From positions 1 to 64,000 of the forward strand of contig NZ_CAJFCN010000003.1 of assembly GCF_904063055.1 (NCBI RefSeq): a stretch of 64,000 nt of DNA, in the 5' to 3' direction. The notes under the pieces are model-generated. The model saw nothing but the letters and a program-made list of their open reading frames with translations, made no database searches and was not told the origin of the DNA. This document shows, in pieces, positions 17,205-26,182 of the stretch; positions within the stretch are counted from its first letter, which is position 1, and each line of letters opens with the position of its first letter. The translations under genes were made by a program, and so were the position numbers. The DNA is from Pseudomonas paracarnis (GTDB lineage Bacteria; Pseudomonadota; Gammaproteobacteria; Pseudomonadales; Pseudomonadaceae).

Positions 17205-18416
17205 TCAAACGCCTTTGGTCGACGGCAACAGTACCGTGAGGATGCCCACCAGCGGCAGGAACGAGCACAGCTTGTACACGTATTCGATGCCGTGATGATC
17301 AGCGAGCATCCCGAGCAGCGCCGCGCCGATCCCGCTGAAGCCGAACATCAGGCCGAAGAATATCCCGGCGATCATGCCCACATTGCCCGGCACCAGTTCC
17401 TGGGCAAACACCACGATGGCCGAGAACGCCGAGGCGATGATAAAGCCGATGACCACGCTGAGTACGGCGGTCCAGAACAGGTCGACGTAGGGCAGGGCCA
17501 GGGTGAACGGTGCGGCGCCGAGGATCGAGAACCAGATGACTTTCTTGCGGCCGATCTTGTCGCCGATCGGGCCACCGGCAAAGGTGCCCACGGCCACTGC
17601 GCCGAGGAACAGGAACAGGTACATCTGCGAGCTGGCTACCGACAGCTGGAATTTCTCGATCAGGTAGAACGTGAAGTAACTGGTCAGGCTGGTCATGTAC
17701 CAGTATTTGGAAAACACCAGCACAGCCAATACCACCAGGGCGAAGGTCACGCGGCCTTTGGACAAACCGTGGGTTGCCTGGCTGCCTTGCTTGAGCTTGA
17801 ACAGGTTGAGGTGGTGGCGGTACCAGCGGCTCAAGCCGTACAGCACCAGGATGGCGAACACCGCAAACAGGCCGAACCAGGCAATGTGGCTTTGGCCGTA
17901 GGGAATGATGATCGCCGCCGCCAGCAGCGGGCCGAAAGCGCTGCCGGTGTTGCCGCCGACCTGGAAGGTCGATTGCGCCAGGCCGTAGCGCCCACCGGAA
18001 GCCAGGCGTGCGACGCGGGAGGTTTCCGGGTGGAAGGTCGATGAGCCCACACCCACCAGCGCCGCCGCGAGCAATATCGCCGGGAAGTTGCCGACAAAGG
18101 CCAGCATCAGGATGCCGATCAAGGTGCACACCATGCCCGCTGGTAATAACCAGGGTTTGGGGTGGCGGTCGGTGTGGTAGCCGATCCACGGTTGCAGCAG
18201 GGAGGCGGTCAACTGGAAGGTCAGGGTGATCAGGCCGACCTGGGTGAAGCTCAGGCCGTAGTTGGCCTTGAGCATCGGGTAGATCGATGGCAGCACAGCC
18301 TGGATCAAGTCATTGATCAGGTGCGCCAGGGCACAGGCGCCCAGGACGCGCATGACTAAGGGGCTTACTTGCGGGCTGGTCGAAGGTGCGGCGGGTGACG
18401 CTGTGACTGTGGACAT
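17205..18416 (-). CDS. fsr: Fosmidomycin-resistance-type MFS exporter
   Basis: This 403-residue MFS carrier has about twelve helices. Family features of Fsr are seen: ALAHLINDLIQAVLPSIYPMLK in helix 1, QPWIGYHTDRHPKPW after helix 2, VGVGSSTFHPETSRVARLASGG, and GGPIGDKIGRKKVIWFS in the second half. Fsr pumps fosmidomycin and possibly other phosphonates or drugs outward. ATG 18416 (MSTVTASPAAPS) was taken; an upstream in-frame start at 18485 adds residues without family support. The divergent AraC gene at 18567 may control it. Confidence 0.85.
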   Translation of the reverse strand: MSTVTASPAAPSTSPQVSPLVMRVLGACALAHLINDLIQAVLPSIYPMLKANYGLSFTQVGLITLTFQLTASLLQPWIGYHTDRHPKPWLLPAGMVCTLIGILMLAFVGNFPAILLAAALVGVGSSTFHPETSRVARLASGGRYGLAQSTFQVGGNTGSAFGPLLAAAIIIPYGQSHIAWFGLFAVFAILVLYGLSRWYRHHLNLFKLKQGSQATHGLSKGRVTFALVVLAVLVFSKYWYMTSLTSYFTFYLIEKFQLSVASSQMYLFLFLGAVAVGTFAGGPIGDKIGRKKVIWFSILGAAPFTLALPYVDLFWTAVLSVVIGFIIASAFSAIVVFAQELVPGNVGMIAGIFFGLMFGFSGIGAALLGMLADHHGIEYVYKLCSFLPLVGILTVLLPSTKGV

Positions 18417-18566
18417 GCGGGCATTCCGTACAAGGCAACTGACAGGCGTGGAGGCGGGCGGCGGTGATGTGAACCGCCACTCCATCTGGACTCGGCGTTT
18501 ATGCTAGATTCGGCGCCAATGCCTGTCTCGCGCAATTCGGGCAGAAACCATCGCAAAAAGGGCGAA

Positions 18567-19340
18567 ATGATCAAATCACTGGATAAATTTCTGCGAGAAA
18601 TCGATGAGGGCGATTGGGCCGTCATCAGCTCGGCCACTGATTACCCCGAAAACTGGGTGATCCCCGAACACAGCCACAACAAGCACCAACTGCTGTACGC
18701 CATTGGCGGTGTGATGGTGGTGTACTCGGCCCTGAGGCAATGGACGGTGCCGCCCAATCGTGGCTTCTGGATGCCTTGCGGTCAAGTTCACTCACTGCGC
18801 TGCGTAGGTACGCTGAAGATGCGCAGCGTGTTCGTGCGCCCGGACAGCTTCCCCAACTTGCCGGCCGAGCCCAAGACGGTGACGGTCTCGCCGCTGCTGA
18901 GTGAACTGATCAAGGCCTCGGTGAGCTTGAAACCGCCGTATGCCGAGGATTCACGCGACGCGCGGATCATGCACCTGATTCTTGACGAACTGGCCATTCT
19001 CCCGGCCTTGCCGCTGTCGCTGCCCCAGCCTGCCGACCCGCGCCTGAGCCCGATCTGCCTGGCGTTGCAGGATGAACCGAGTGATGCCTCCACCGTCGCC
19101 GACTGGAGTGCGCGGTTGGGATTGGACCAGACCACCATCCAGCGCCTGTTTCGTAAGGAAACCGGCATGACCTTCGGCCAATGGCGCCAGCAGGCGCGGT
19201 TGCTGCTGGCGCTGGAGCGCATTGCGGTGGGGGAGAAGATCATTGATGTGGCGTTTGAATTGGGCTACGAAAGCCCCAGCGCTTTTACCAGCATGTTCAA
19301 GAAACAGTTTGGCAAAACGCCGAGTCATTTTTTCAAATAG
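18567..19340 (+). CDS. AraC-family regulator with N-terminal cupin (NimR-like)
   Basis: This 257-residue protein has an N-terminal cupin sensor (WVIPEHSHNKHQLLYAIGGVMVVYS, PPNRGFWMPCGQVHSLR). A C-terminal double HTH follows from about 165, with LGLDQTTIQRLFRKETGMTFGQWRQQARLL and DVAFELGYESPSAFTSMFKKQFGKTPSHF. This layout is that of the NimR/YpeA-like group, which controls neighbouring exporters. It is divergent from the fsr-like gene and convergent (8-bp overlap) with another MFS gene. AAAGGGCGAA directly precedes ATG 18567, deciding against the ATG at 18501. Confidence 0.87.
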   Translation: MIKSLDKFLREIDEGDWAVISSATDYPENWVIPEHSHNKHQLLYAIGGVMVVYSALRQWTVPPNRGFWMPCGQVHSLRCVGTLKMRSVFVRPDSFPNLPAEPKTVTVSPLLSELIKASVSLKPPYAEDSRDARIMHLILDELAILPALPLSLPQPADPRLSPICLALQDEPSDASTVADWSARLGLDQTTIQRLFRKETGMTFGQWRQQARLLLALERIAVGEKIIDVAFELGYESPSAFTSMFKKQFGKTPSHFFK

Positions 19341-20523
19341 CGTCGCTCGCCATGCGCGCGTGAGCAGGGCGCCGGGATGCCAGGTAAGCCAGCAGTGTGG
19401 CGACTACCAGCAAGGCGGCGCTCAACTCGAAGGTGGCCTGATAACCGCTCAAGTCGAATGCCACACCACCGACGGTGGCACCGGCGGCAATCGCCAACTG
19501 GATGATGGCGACCATCAACCCCCCGCCGGCCTCAGCGTCGTCGGGCAAGGTGCGCGCCAGCCATGTCCACCAGCCAACCGGTGCAGCTGTCGCTACCAGG
19601 CCCCAGCAGCCCAACAGCAGAGTGGTGACAATCGCTGAACCGCCGAACCCCACCAGCGCAAGGGCAATGCCGGCCATGATCAACGGAATGGCAATCAGCG
19701 TCGGGTACAGGTGACGCTTGAGCAAATGCTCAATCAACACCGTACCCGCCAGGCCGGCCAGGCCGAGCACCAGCAGCATCAGCGACAGGGTGGACACCTC
19801 GACCCGGGTCACGCCTTCCAGGAATGGCCGCAAGTAAGTGAACAGCATGAATTGGCCCATGAAGAACAGGCTGACGGCGCACATGCCCACGGCCACCTTG
19901 GAGTTTCTCAGCAGGCGCAGCGCATTGCCGGTGTTCGCTGCGCCGCTGTGCTTGAGCGCAGGCAAGCTCAGCCACAGCCAGGCCAGCGCAATCACGGCCA
20001 CCGGCACCACGCAAAAAAATGCGCCGCGCCAGCCAATCAGGCCGCCAAGAAAGCTGCCCAGCGGCGCCGCGATCACCGTCGCCAGGGCGTTGCCACCGTT
20101 GACGATGGCCAAGGCCCTTGGCACTTGGGCGGGCTCGACCAGGCGCATTGCCGTGGCCGCCGACAGCGACCAGAAACCGCCAATCGCCACCCCAATCAAT
20201 GCGCGCCCGAACATGAACACCGCGTAATTCGGTGCGAACGCCACCACGCTGCCAGAGACGATCATCAGCAGGGTCAGGGCCATCAGCAGGCGCTTGCGAT
20301 CCATCCTCGCGGCAACCGCCGCGATCACCAGGCTGGTGAGCAAGGCAAACACCCCGGACACGGAAATGCCCTGGCCGGCCTGGCCTTCAGTGATGTGCAA
20401 GTCAGCGGCCAGCGGTGTGAGCAGGCTGACCGGCATGAACTCGGAGGCGACCAAGGCAAACGCCGCGAGCGACATCGCCAGCACCGCGCCCCAGCGTTGC
20501 GGTTGAGGGATAACGGAACTCAC
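19333..20523 (-). CDS. MFS exporter (DHA1, NepI/AraJ-like)
   Basis: This 396-residue twelve-helix carrier has DHA1 signatures: ALVASEFMPVSLLTPLAADLHITEGQAGQ in helix 1, VAARMDRKRLL in loop 2-3, and FGRALIGVAIGGFWSLSAATAMRLV in helix 4, close to NepI-type purine-ribonucleoside exporters. The start is GTG at 20521-20523, overlapping the stop of the upstream hydrolase gene (GTGA), so translation is coupled. The pair, together with the divergent AraC gene at 21706, looks like a small stress or detoxification module. The substrate is unknown. Confidence 0.85.
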   Translation of the reverse strand: MSSVIPQPQRWGAVLAMSLAAFALVASEFMPVSLLTPLAADLHITEGQAGQGISVSGVFALLTSLVIAAVAARMDRKRLLMALTLLMIVSGSVVAFAPNYAVFMFGRALIGVAIGGFWSLSAATAMRLVEPAQVPRALAIVNGGNALATVIAAPLGSFLGGLIGWRGAFFCVVPVAVIALAWLWLSLPALKHSGAANTGNALRLLRNSKVAVGMCAVSLFFMGQFMLFTYLRPFLEGVTRVEVSTLSLMLLVLGLAGLAGTVLIEHLLKRHLYPTLIAIPLIMAGIALALVGFGGSAIVTTLLLGCWGLVATAAPVGWWTWLARTLPDDAEAGGGLMVAIIQLAIAAGATVGGVAFDLSGYQATFELSAALLVVATLLAYLASRRPAHARMASDAI

Positions 20524-21542
20524 TGCAAGTGGCTCTGGAAGAAGGTGGTGAGCGTGTCAAACGGGATCAGTTCGACGCGGTCGTACAGGTCTACATGGCC
20601 GGCGTTGGGGATGACCAGCAATTGCTTGGGCTCGGCGGCGCGTTGGTAGGCGTCTTCACTGAACTCACGGGAGTGCGCGTCGGCCCCGGTAATCAGCAGC
20701 AGTGGGCGCGGCGAGATCGTCTCGATATCGTTGAAGGGGTAGAAGTTCATGAACTTGACGTTGCTGGTCAGCGTCGGGCGGGTGGTGGTCTGCGATGAGG
20801 CGCCTGCCGGGGTGACTTCGCCGCGCGGGGTGCGGTAGAAGTCGTAGAACTCGTCGCCGACCGGGTCGCCGGTAAGGCTGTGCGGCGTGCCACCGGTGTA
20901 GAGGGTCTCGCCGCCCTGGAACTCTACATAGCGCTGGTTGGCGGCCTGGCGCAGGATCTGCTGGCGCTGTTGCAAGGTCATGCCGTGCTTGAGGCCATTG
21001 CGGTTGGCCGCGCCCATGTCGTACATGCTGACGGTGGCGATTGCCTTGAGACGCGGATCGATCTTCGCAGCACTGATCACAAAACTGCCGCTGCCACAAA
21101 TGCCGATGGCACCGATGCGTTCCCGGTCGACCTGTGGGCGAGTGCCGAGAAAGTCCACGGCGGCGCTGAAGTCTTCCACGTAGAGGTCGGGCAACACCGC
21201 GTTGCGCGGCGTACCGGCGCTTTGGCCCCAGAACGACAGGTCCAGGGACAGGGTCACGAAACCCTGTTCAGCCATTTTGGTGGCGTAGAGGTTGGCGCTT
21301 TGCTCTTTGACGGCGCCCATCGGGTGGCCGACGACCAGGGCTGCGTGCTTTGAGCCTGGGGCCAGGTGTTTGGGCACGAACAGCGTGCCTGCCACCTGCA
21401 TGCCGTATTGATTGTTGAAGGTGACAGGTTCGGCCGTCACTGTGTCGCTGCTGTAAAAGTTATCCGCACCGTTAGACATATCGGCTCCAAATGAAGAAAG
21501 AGAAGTCACCAGCAAACCCAGGGCGAGCAAGAGGCGTTTCAT
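20520..21542 (-). CDS. Exported alpha/beta hydrolase
   Basis: This 340-residue protein has a signal peptide (MKRLLLALGLLVTSLSSFGA) followed by a DLH/acetyl-esterase-like hydrolase fold. The oxyanion and strand region is AALVVGHPMGAVKEQSA, the nucleophile elbow GICGSGSFV carries an apparent Ser in GSGS, the acid lies in ITGADAHSREFSEDAY and the His in IPNAGHVDLYD. This type (YcjY-like) is exported and of unknown substrate. ATG 21542 is chosen for the signal peptide; 21605 would add 21 residues. It is first gene of a two-gene operon with the downstream MFS exporter and divergent from an AraC regulator. Confidence 0.85.
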   Translation of the reverse strand: MKRLLLALGLLVTSLSSFGADMSNGADNFYSSDTVTAEPVTFNNQYGMQVAGTLFVPKHLAPGSKHAALVVGHPMGAVKEQSANLYATKMAEQGFVTLSLDLSFWGQSAGTPRNAVLPDLYVEDFSAAVDFLGTRPQVDRERIGAIGICGSGSFVISAAKIDPRLKAIATVSMYDMGAANRNGLKHGMTLQQRQQILRQAANQRYVEFQGGETLYTGGTPHSLTGDPVGDEFYDFYRTPRGEVTPAGASSQTTTRPTLTSNVKFMNFYPFNDIETISPRPLLLITGADAHSREFSEDAYQRAAEPKQLLVIPNAGHVDLYDRVELIPFDTLTTFFQSHLQ

Positions 21543-21705
21543 AGGGATGTTCCTTGTGAAGTGTCCGCACATTTTCCGGGTGACGGCAGGGCTTCTGTAG
21601 TGCATTTGAGTGGATTACTTGCCTGATCCTCTGAGTTTCAGCGCCAGATGACGACGCCCGTGACTTGCGCGGGTAAAGTGCAATGAAGCATTGAAAGGGT
21701 CTGTT

Positions 21706-22629
21706 ATGACGTCCACTCCCACCCCCCTGAACGCGCTGATCCAGTCGATTGGTTCGCGCACCCCGTCGCCCGGCGACTACGCGATGCCGATCCCCGGCCT
21801 GGGCTTTTATCGGCGTGAGCAACCCGCTGCGCCGGTGGTGTGCATGGTTGAGCCGTGCATCGTGCTGGTGGCTCAGGGCGAGAAGCAGTTGTGGGTCGGC
21901 GGCGAGGGCTACCCCTACGACACGTCCCGGTTCCTGGTGACGTCGCTGGACATTCCGGCCAATTCCGAGGTGCTGGCCGCCAGCCCCGAGCAGCCGTGCC
22001 TGGGGCTGACGTTCAAGCTGGACCTGCGCATGCTCGCCGAGCTGATCGCCCAGGGTGGCTTGCCGCCGGTGCGTGAGCGCGCAGTCATGAAGGGCGTGGG
22101 GATCGGCACGGTCACCGACGGCATGCTGGCCGCATTCGCGCGCCTGGTGGCGTTGCTGGACGAACCCGAGGCTATCCCGGTACTCGCGCCATTGATCCAG
22201 CGCGAGATTCATTACCGGCTATTGAAAAGCGACCAGGCCGGCCGACTGCGCCAGATCTGTTCGGTGGACGGGCAGGGCTATCGGATTGCCAAGGCCATCG
22301 ACTGGCTGAAGTTGAATTTCGACGCGGCCCTGCGTGTGGAAGAGTTGGCAGCGCGGGTGCAAATGAGCGCGGCGACCTTTCACCATCACTTCCGGCAACT
22401 GACCGCGATGAGCCCGCTGCAATACCAGAAATGGCTGCGTCTGAATGAAGCACGACGATTGATGTTGAACGAGCACCAGGATGTGTCCAGTGCCGCGTTC
22501 AAAGTCGGGTATGAGAGCCCGTCGCAATTCAGCCGTGAGTACAGCCGGCTGTTCGGGGTGCCGCCCAAGCGTGATATGGCAGCACTGCGAGGCCGGGCGG
22601 GTGTCAGTGATCCGCCGGGGTCAGATTAG
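21706..22629 (+). CDS. AraC-family regulator (YqhC-like)
   Basis: This 307-residue protein has the AraC_N type II sensor (PMPGLGFYRREQPA-like wording, PCIVLVAQGEKQLWVG, RFLVTSLDIPANSEV) and a C-terminal AraC HTH pair (LRVEELAARVQMSAATFHHHFRQLTAMSPLQYQKWLRL..., KVGYESPSQFSREYSRLFG). YqhC of E. coli, the best known relative, responds to reactive aldehydes and controls a divergent reductase. AAAGGG precedes ATG 21706. It is divergent from the hydrolase/MFS operon, its likely target. Its 3' end overlaps the convergent GAF gene by 26 bp. Confidence 0.88.
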   Translation: MTSTPTPLNALIQSIGSRTPSPGDYAMPIPGLGFYRREQPAAPVVCMVEPCIVLVAQGEKQLWVGGEGYPYDTSRFLVTSLDIPANSEVLAASPEQPCLGLTFKLDLRMLAELIAQGGLPPVRERAVMKGVGIGTVTDGMLAAFARLVALLDEPEAIPVLAPLIQREIHYRLLKSDQAGRLRQICSVDGQGYRIAKAIDWLKLNFDAALRVEELAARVQMSAATFHHHFRQLTAMSPLQYQKWLRLNEARRLMLNEHQDVSSAAFKVGYESPSQFSREYSRLFGVPPKRDMAALRGRAGVSDPPGSD

Positions 22630-23110
22630 CGTAGAAGATGCAGCCGATAAGCCGTGCGAACAGGCTCAGGGTTTCCGGCAGGTTCGGGTCGTCGAACAGC
22701 ATGGCCCGTGAGTCCAGCGCGCACAGCGCCCCGAACAGGCGGCCATCGGGCAGAAAGATCGGCGCACCGGCGTAGCTTTCGATGGCGTATTGCTTGACCA
22801 CCGGGCGTGACGCGAAACGGCCGTTCTGGCTGATCTGGGGGACGAACAGGGTGTGTGGGTTGATGCAGAACTCACTGCACAGGGTGGTTTCCAGGTCGAG
22901 TACGTCGTCGACGTTGATGCCCATTTGTAGCGGGTCGTAGGCCGAACACACCACCCATTCCTGGTCGGTGAACTTGGCGATGCCGGCGAATCTCATCCCG
23001 GTCAGACGGGTGACCAGCTTGAGGATATTGGTGGTTGCTTCAATTTCGGCAATGGCGGCGCGCTCGTCTGCGCTGAGTAACCTGTGTGCGGCGGTGACGC
23101 TTGAAACCAT
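22604..23110 (-). CDS. Small stand-alone GAF domain protein
   Basis: This 168-residue cytoplasmic protein is essentially one GAF domain: RLTGMRFAGIAKFTDQEWVVCSAYD, LETTLCSEFCINPHTLFVPQIS, YAIESYAGAPIFLPDGRLFGALCALDSRAML. There is no output domain. The pattern of ETTLC and GAPI is as in GAF sensors attached to histidine kinases and cyclases, so it may act in trans or bind a small ligand. ATG 23110 was chosen; the frame extends to 23149 with weaker support. It follows the ProP-like gene on the same strand with a 53-bp gap. Confidence 0.78.
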   Translation of the reverse strand: MVSSVTAAHRLLSADERAAIAEIEATTNILKLVTRLTGMRFAGIAKFTDQEWVVCSAYDPLQMGINVDDVLDLETTLCSEFCINPHTLFVPQISQNGRFASRPVVKQYAIESYAGAPIFLPDGRLFGALCALDSRAMLFDDPNLPETLSLFARLIGCIFYANLTPADH

Positions 23111-23163
23111 GCTGAACGCTCCAATGGCGTGGTCGCAGGCCGCGACCACGCACAGTCAGGTTA

Positions 23164-24666
23164 TTAGTTGATGCGCGGGTGTTGCTGTACCAGGTTTTCC
23201 CGCCTGGTTTGCAGCGCGGCAATCTCGGCATCGATGTCTTCGATTTTCTGCTCGATATTGTCGTGATGCTCCTGCAGCAGCTCCTTGGCTTCTTCCATGT
23301 CGGAAGCCGCCGGGGCCGCGCCACGCAGGGGCTTGTTGGCGGTTTCCTTCATGGTCAGGCCCGTGATCAGGCCAACCACCGCAAACACCATCAGGTAATA
23401 GGCGGGCATGTACAGGTCGTTGGTGCTCTCCACCAGCCAGGCCACGGCGGTCGGCGTAACACCGGCGATCAGTACCGAGACGTTGAAGGCGCTAGCCAGG
23501 GCGCTGTAGCGCAGGTGGGTGGGGAACATTGCCGGCAAGGTCGACGCCATCACACCGATAAAGAAGTTCAGCACCACCGCCAGAATCAACAGACCGCCGA
23601 AAATCAGGCCGGTCTTGCCACTGGTGATCAGCATGAAGGCCGGGATCGACAGGAACAGCAGGCCAATGCTGCCGGCGATGATGAACGGCTTGCGGCCGAT
23701 CTTGTCGCTGACAAAACCAATGAACGGCTGCACGAACAACATGCCGACCATGATCGCAATGATGATCAGCACGCCGCTGTTTTCGGCATAGTGCAGGTTG
23801 TGGGACAGGTAGCTCGGCATGTAGGTGAGCAGCATGTAGTAGGTCACGTTGGTGGCCGCGACGATACCAATGCAGGTCAGCAGGCTGCGCCAGTGCTTGG
23901 TGGCGATTTCCTTGAACGAGACTTTAGGGCCGTGGCTCAGGCCTTCGCGGTCACCCTGTTCGAGTTTGTCGACATGCTGTTGAAACGCTGGGGTCTCTTC
24001 CAGTGCGTGGCGCAGGTACAGGCCGATGATGCCCAGGGGCAGGGCGAGGAAGAACGGCAAGCGCCAGCCCCAGGCCTCGAATTCTGCTTCACCGAGCACG
24101 GTGGAGATCAACACCACCACACCCGCGCCGAGCACGAAACCGGCGATGGAGCCGAAGTCCAGCCAACTGCCAAGGAAACCGCGCTTGCGGTCCGGAGCAT
24201 ATTCAGCCACGAAAATCGACGCGCCGGTGTACTCGCCGCCCACCGAGAAACCCTGGGCCATTTTGCACAGCAGCAACAGGATCGGGGCCCAGATGCCAAT
24301 GGAGGCATAGCCGGGGATCAAGCCGATGGCGAACGTGCTCAGAGACATGATCACGATGGTGGCGGCCAGGACTTTTTGCCGCCCGTACTTATCGCCCAGT
24401 GCGCCGAAGAACAGGCCGCCCAACGGGCGAATCAGGAAAGGTACTGAGAAGGTGGCCAGCGCTGCGATCATCTGCACGCTGGGGGAAGCGTCAGGGAAGA
24501 ACACCTTGCCCAGCACATAGGCGACAAAGCCATAGACGCCAAAGTCGAACCATTCCATGGCATTGCCAAGTGCGGCGGCGGTGATCGCCTTGCGCATCTT
24601 GTTGTCGTCGACAATGGTGATGTCTTTCAATCCGATGGGTTTGACGCGTTTTTTACGTAGTTTCAT
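23164..24666 (-). CDS. ProP-like MFS metabolite:H+ symporter with C-terminal coiled coil
   Basis: This 500-residue twelve-helix symporter begins KAITAAALGNAMEWFDFGVYGF, the opening of the metabolite:H+ symporter family, with FGALGDKYGRQKVLAATIV in loop 2-3 and SVGGEYTGASIFVAEYAPDRKRG in helix 4-5. The cytoplasmic tail (about 455-500) is a charged heptad region (EEAKELLQEHHDNIEQKIEDIDAEI), as in osmosensing ProP proteins where it tunes the osmotic set point. Proline/betaine uptake is therefore the best guess. The start is ATG 24666; a GTG at 24675 is also in frame. Confidence 0.85.
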   Translation of the reverse strand: MKLRKKRVKPIGLKDITIVDDNKMRKAITAAALGNAMEWFDFGVYGFVAYVLGKVFFPDASPSVQMIAALATFSVPFLIRPLGGLFFGALGDKYGRQKVLAATIVIMSLSTFAIGLIPGYASIGIWAPILLLLCKMAQGFSVGGEYTGASIFVAEYAPDRKRGFLGSWLDFGSIAGFVLGAGVVVLISTVLGEAEFEAWGWRLPFFLALPLGIIGLYLRHALEETPAFQQHVDKLEQGDREGLSHGPKVSFKEIATKHWRSLLTCIGIVAATNVTYYMLLTYMPSYLSHNLHYAENSGVLIIIAIMVGMLFVQPFIGFVSDKIGRKPFIIAGSIGLLFLSIPAFMLITSGKTGLIFGGLLILAVVLNFFIGVMASTLPAMFPTHLRYSALASAFNVSVLIAGVTPTAVAWLVESTNDLYMPAYYLMVFAVVGLITGLTMKETANKPLRGAAPAASDMEEAKELLQEHHDNIEQKIEDIDAEIAALQTRRENLVQQHPRIN

Positions 24667-24839
24667 GCGGGCCACTCAAAAGCTGAACAGGGGAGGTGCC
24701 ATCGCTACGATGGCACCGCTCTGTCAGTTCAGATACAAGTGGACACGAAATAATTCACCGCTTTCTGTATTTTTTCTCACGGGGGTAAAAATGCCGGGTT
24801 CTGGAGGCCGAAGCATGGCTATTGGCAAAACAGATCAAA

Positions 24840-25326
24840 TGTGGGAGCTGGCTTGCCTGCGAAAACGGTGGTTCAGTCATAGATTCAGTGACTGACACAC
24901 CGCCTTCGCGAGCAAGCCCGCTCCCACAGGGGATTTGTGTCAGGCGCTGATTCTGTGGGCAATACAGGGCCAATGTGGGAGCTGGCTTGCCTGCGAAAGC
25001 GGTGGTTCAGTCAAAGATTCAGTGACTGACACACCGCCTTCGCAGGCAAGCCCGCTCCCACAGGGGATCTGTGCCAGGCGCAGGTTTTGTGGGTAGTACA
25101 TGACCCATGTGGGAGCTGGCTTGCCTGCGAAAGCGGTGGTTCAGTCAAAGATTCAGTGACTGGCACTCCGCTTTCGCGGGCAAGCCCGCACAGGGGATCT
25201 GGGCCAGGCGCAGATTTTGTGGGTAGTACATGACCCATGTGGGAGCTGGCTTGCCTGCGAAAGCGGTGGTTCAGTCGAAGATTCAGTGACTGGCACTCCG
25301 CTTTCGCGGGCAAGCCCGCTCCCACA
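24840..25326. repeat. Tandem array of four REPINs
   Basis: Four near-identical REPIN units start at 24840, 24974, 25108 and 25238, giving periods of 134, 134 and 130 bp. Each has TGTGGGAGCTGGCTTGCCTG, a short loop with GGTTCAGTC and GATTCAGTGACTG, the inverted REP, and a spacer (GGGGATYTGTGCCAGGCGCAG). The third unit lost the TCCC of its right arm. No gene is seen in 24667-25508. Confidence 0.92.
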
Positions 25327-25353
25327 GGGGATTTGTGCCAGGCGCATAACCGA

Positions 25354-25463
25354 TGTGGGAGTTGTCGAGCCCCGGCGAGGCTACGAAGGCGGCGGTACTG
25401 TTGGCAGTTGTGTTGCCTGAACTGTCGCCATCGCGGCCTCGCTAAAGCTCGAGCGCTCCCACA
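25354..25463. repeat. Second REP-family hairpin (GCTCGAGCGCTCCCAC type)
   Basis: TGTGGGAGTTGTCGAGCC on the left pairs with GCTCGAGCGCTCCCACA on the right, with inner GCGAGGC/GCCTCGC arms. The right arm differs from the neighbouring REPINs and recurs at 40440-40461. Confidence 0.75.
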
Positions 25464-25508
25464 GGGGAATTGTCATTGTTAGTCAGGCAAAGCAGGGAAG
25501 TCATTTAA

Positions 25509-26039
25509 ATGCCAAGCAGTCATTCACGCCTTACCTACCGCCAACCACGGGCCGCAGACGTTCAGCGATTGTTCGCGATCTTCGGTGATCCACAGACCAA
25601 CTTGTTCAATCCTGCCGGCCCGCTGCCCAACCTAAATGCGGCACAACGGCTATTGGATCACTGGCTGGAGCAATGGACCTCCCAGGGCTACGGCTGGTGG
25701 GCGATTGCCTGCAAAGAGAGCCCCGAGCACATCATCGGGTTTGGCGGCATTGCGCCACTTAACTACCTGACGCAGCAGCGCATCAACCTTGGCTATCGCC
25801 TGGCCGTCGAGGCCTGGGGGCAGGGGTATGCCACTGAACTGGGGCGGGATGCCCTGGCGCTGGCGTTTGACACGCTATCTCTACCGGAAGTCTTCGGGTT
25901 AGTGCGACCCGATCATGCTGCGTCGATCCGCGTATTGGAGAAGCTCGGCATGCAACGTTTTGGCCTGCTGGATGATGTACCCGGCCAAGCGCCCAGCCTG
26001 GTGCTCAGGGTTTGTCATCCTACAACTGCACAAGCCTGA
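25509..26039 (+). CDS. GNAT acetyltransferase (RimJ/RimL-like)
   Basis: This 176-residue acetyl-CoA-dependent N-acetyltransferase has the RimJ-type fold: LTYRQPRAADVQRLFAIFGDPQTNLF, IIGFGGIAPLN, the acetyl-CoA loop INLGYRLAVEAWGQGYATELGRDALALAF (Q-x-x-G-x-A form) and VRPDHAASIRVLEKLGMQRFG. Members acetylate protein N-termini, amino acids or drugs; the target is unknown. GGGAAG stands upstream of ATG 25509. It is isolated between a REP region and the hexuronate-type carrier. Confidence 0.85.
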   Translation: MPSSHSRLTYRQPRAADVQRLFAIFGDPQTNLFNPAGPLPNLNAAQRLLDHWLEQWTSQGYGWWAIACKESPEHIIGFGGIAPLNYLTQQRINLGYRLAVEAWGQGYATELGRDALALAFDTLSLPEVFGLVRPDHAASIRVLEKLGMQRFGLLDDVPGQAPSLVLRVCHPTTAQA

Positions 26040-26132
26040 CATTTTCCTATTCCGCGTAAATCCTCGATAAGCGGCAATCTTTGCGATTGACACTGCGTGG
26101 GCGTCTCGCTATAAAACTCGCAGTTGTACGAC

Positions 26133-26154
26133 GACATATGACGTTACATATGTC
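26133..26154. promoter_or_regulatory. Perfect palindrome upstream of the ACS-family carrier
   Basis: GACATATG-ACGTTA-CATATGTC is an 8+6+8 inverted repeat, 29 bp ahead of the chosen start. It is preceded by TTGTACGAC, like FCD-GntR operators of sugar-acid genes. A local regulator gene is absent. Confidence 0.5.
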
Positions 26155-26182
26155 CTACCTAACAAAAATAAAAAGTGATGCC

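Noticed and set aside
24840..25463. CRISPR array
   Set aside because: The repeats are long inverted REP pairs with near-identical spacers, not 20-40 bp direct repeats with unique spacers, and no cas gene is near.
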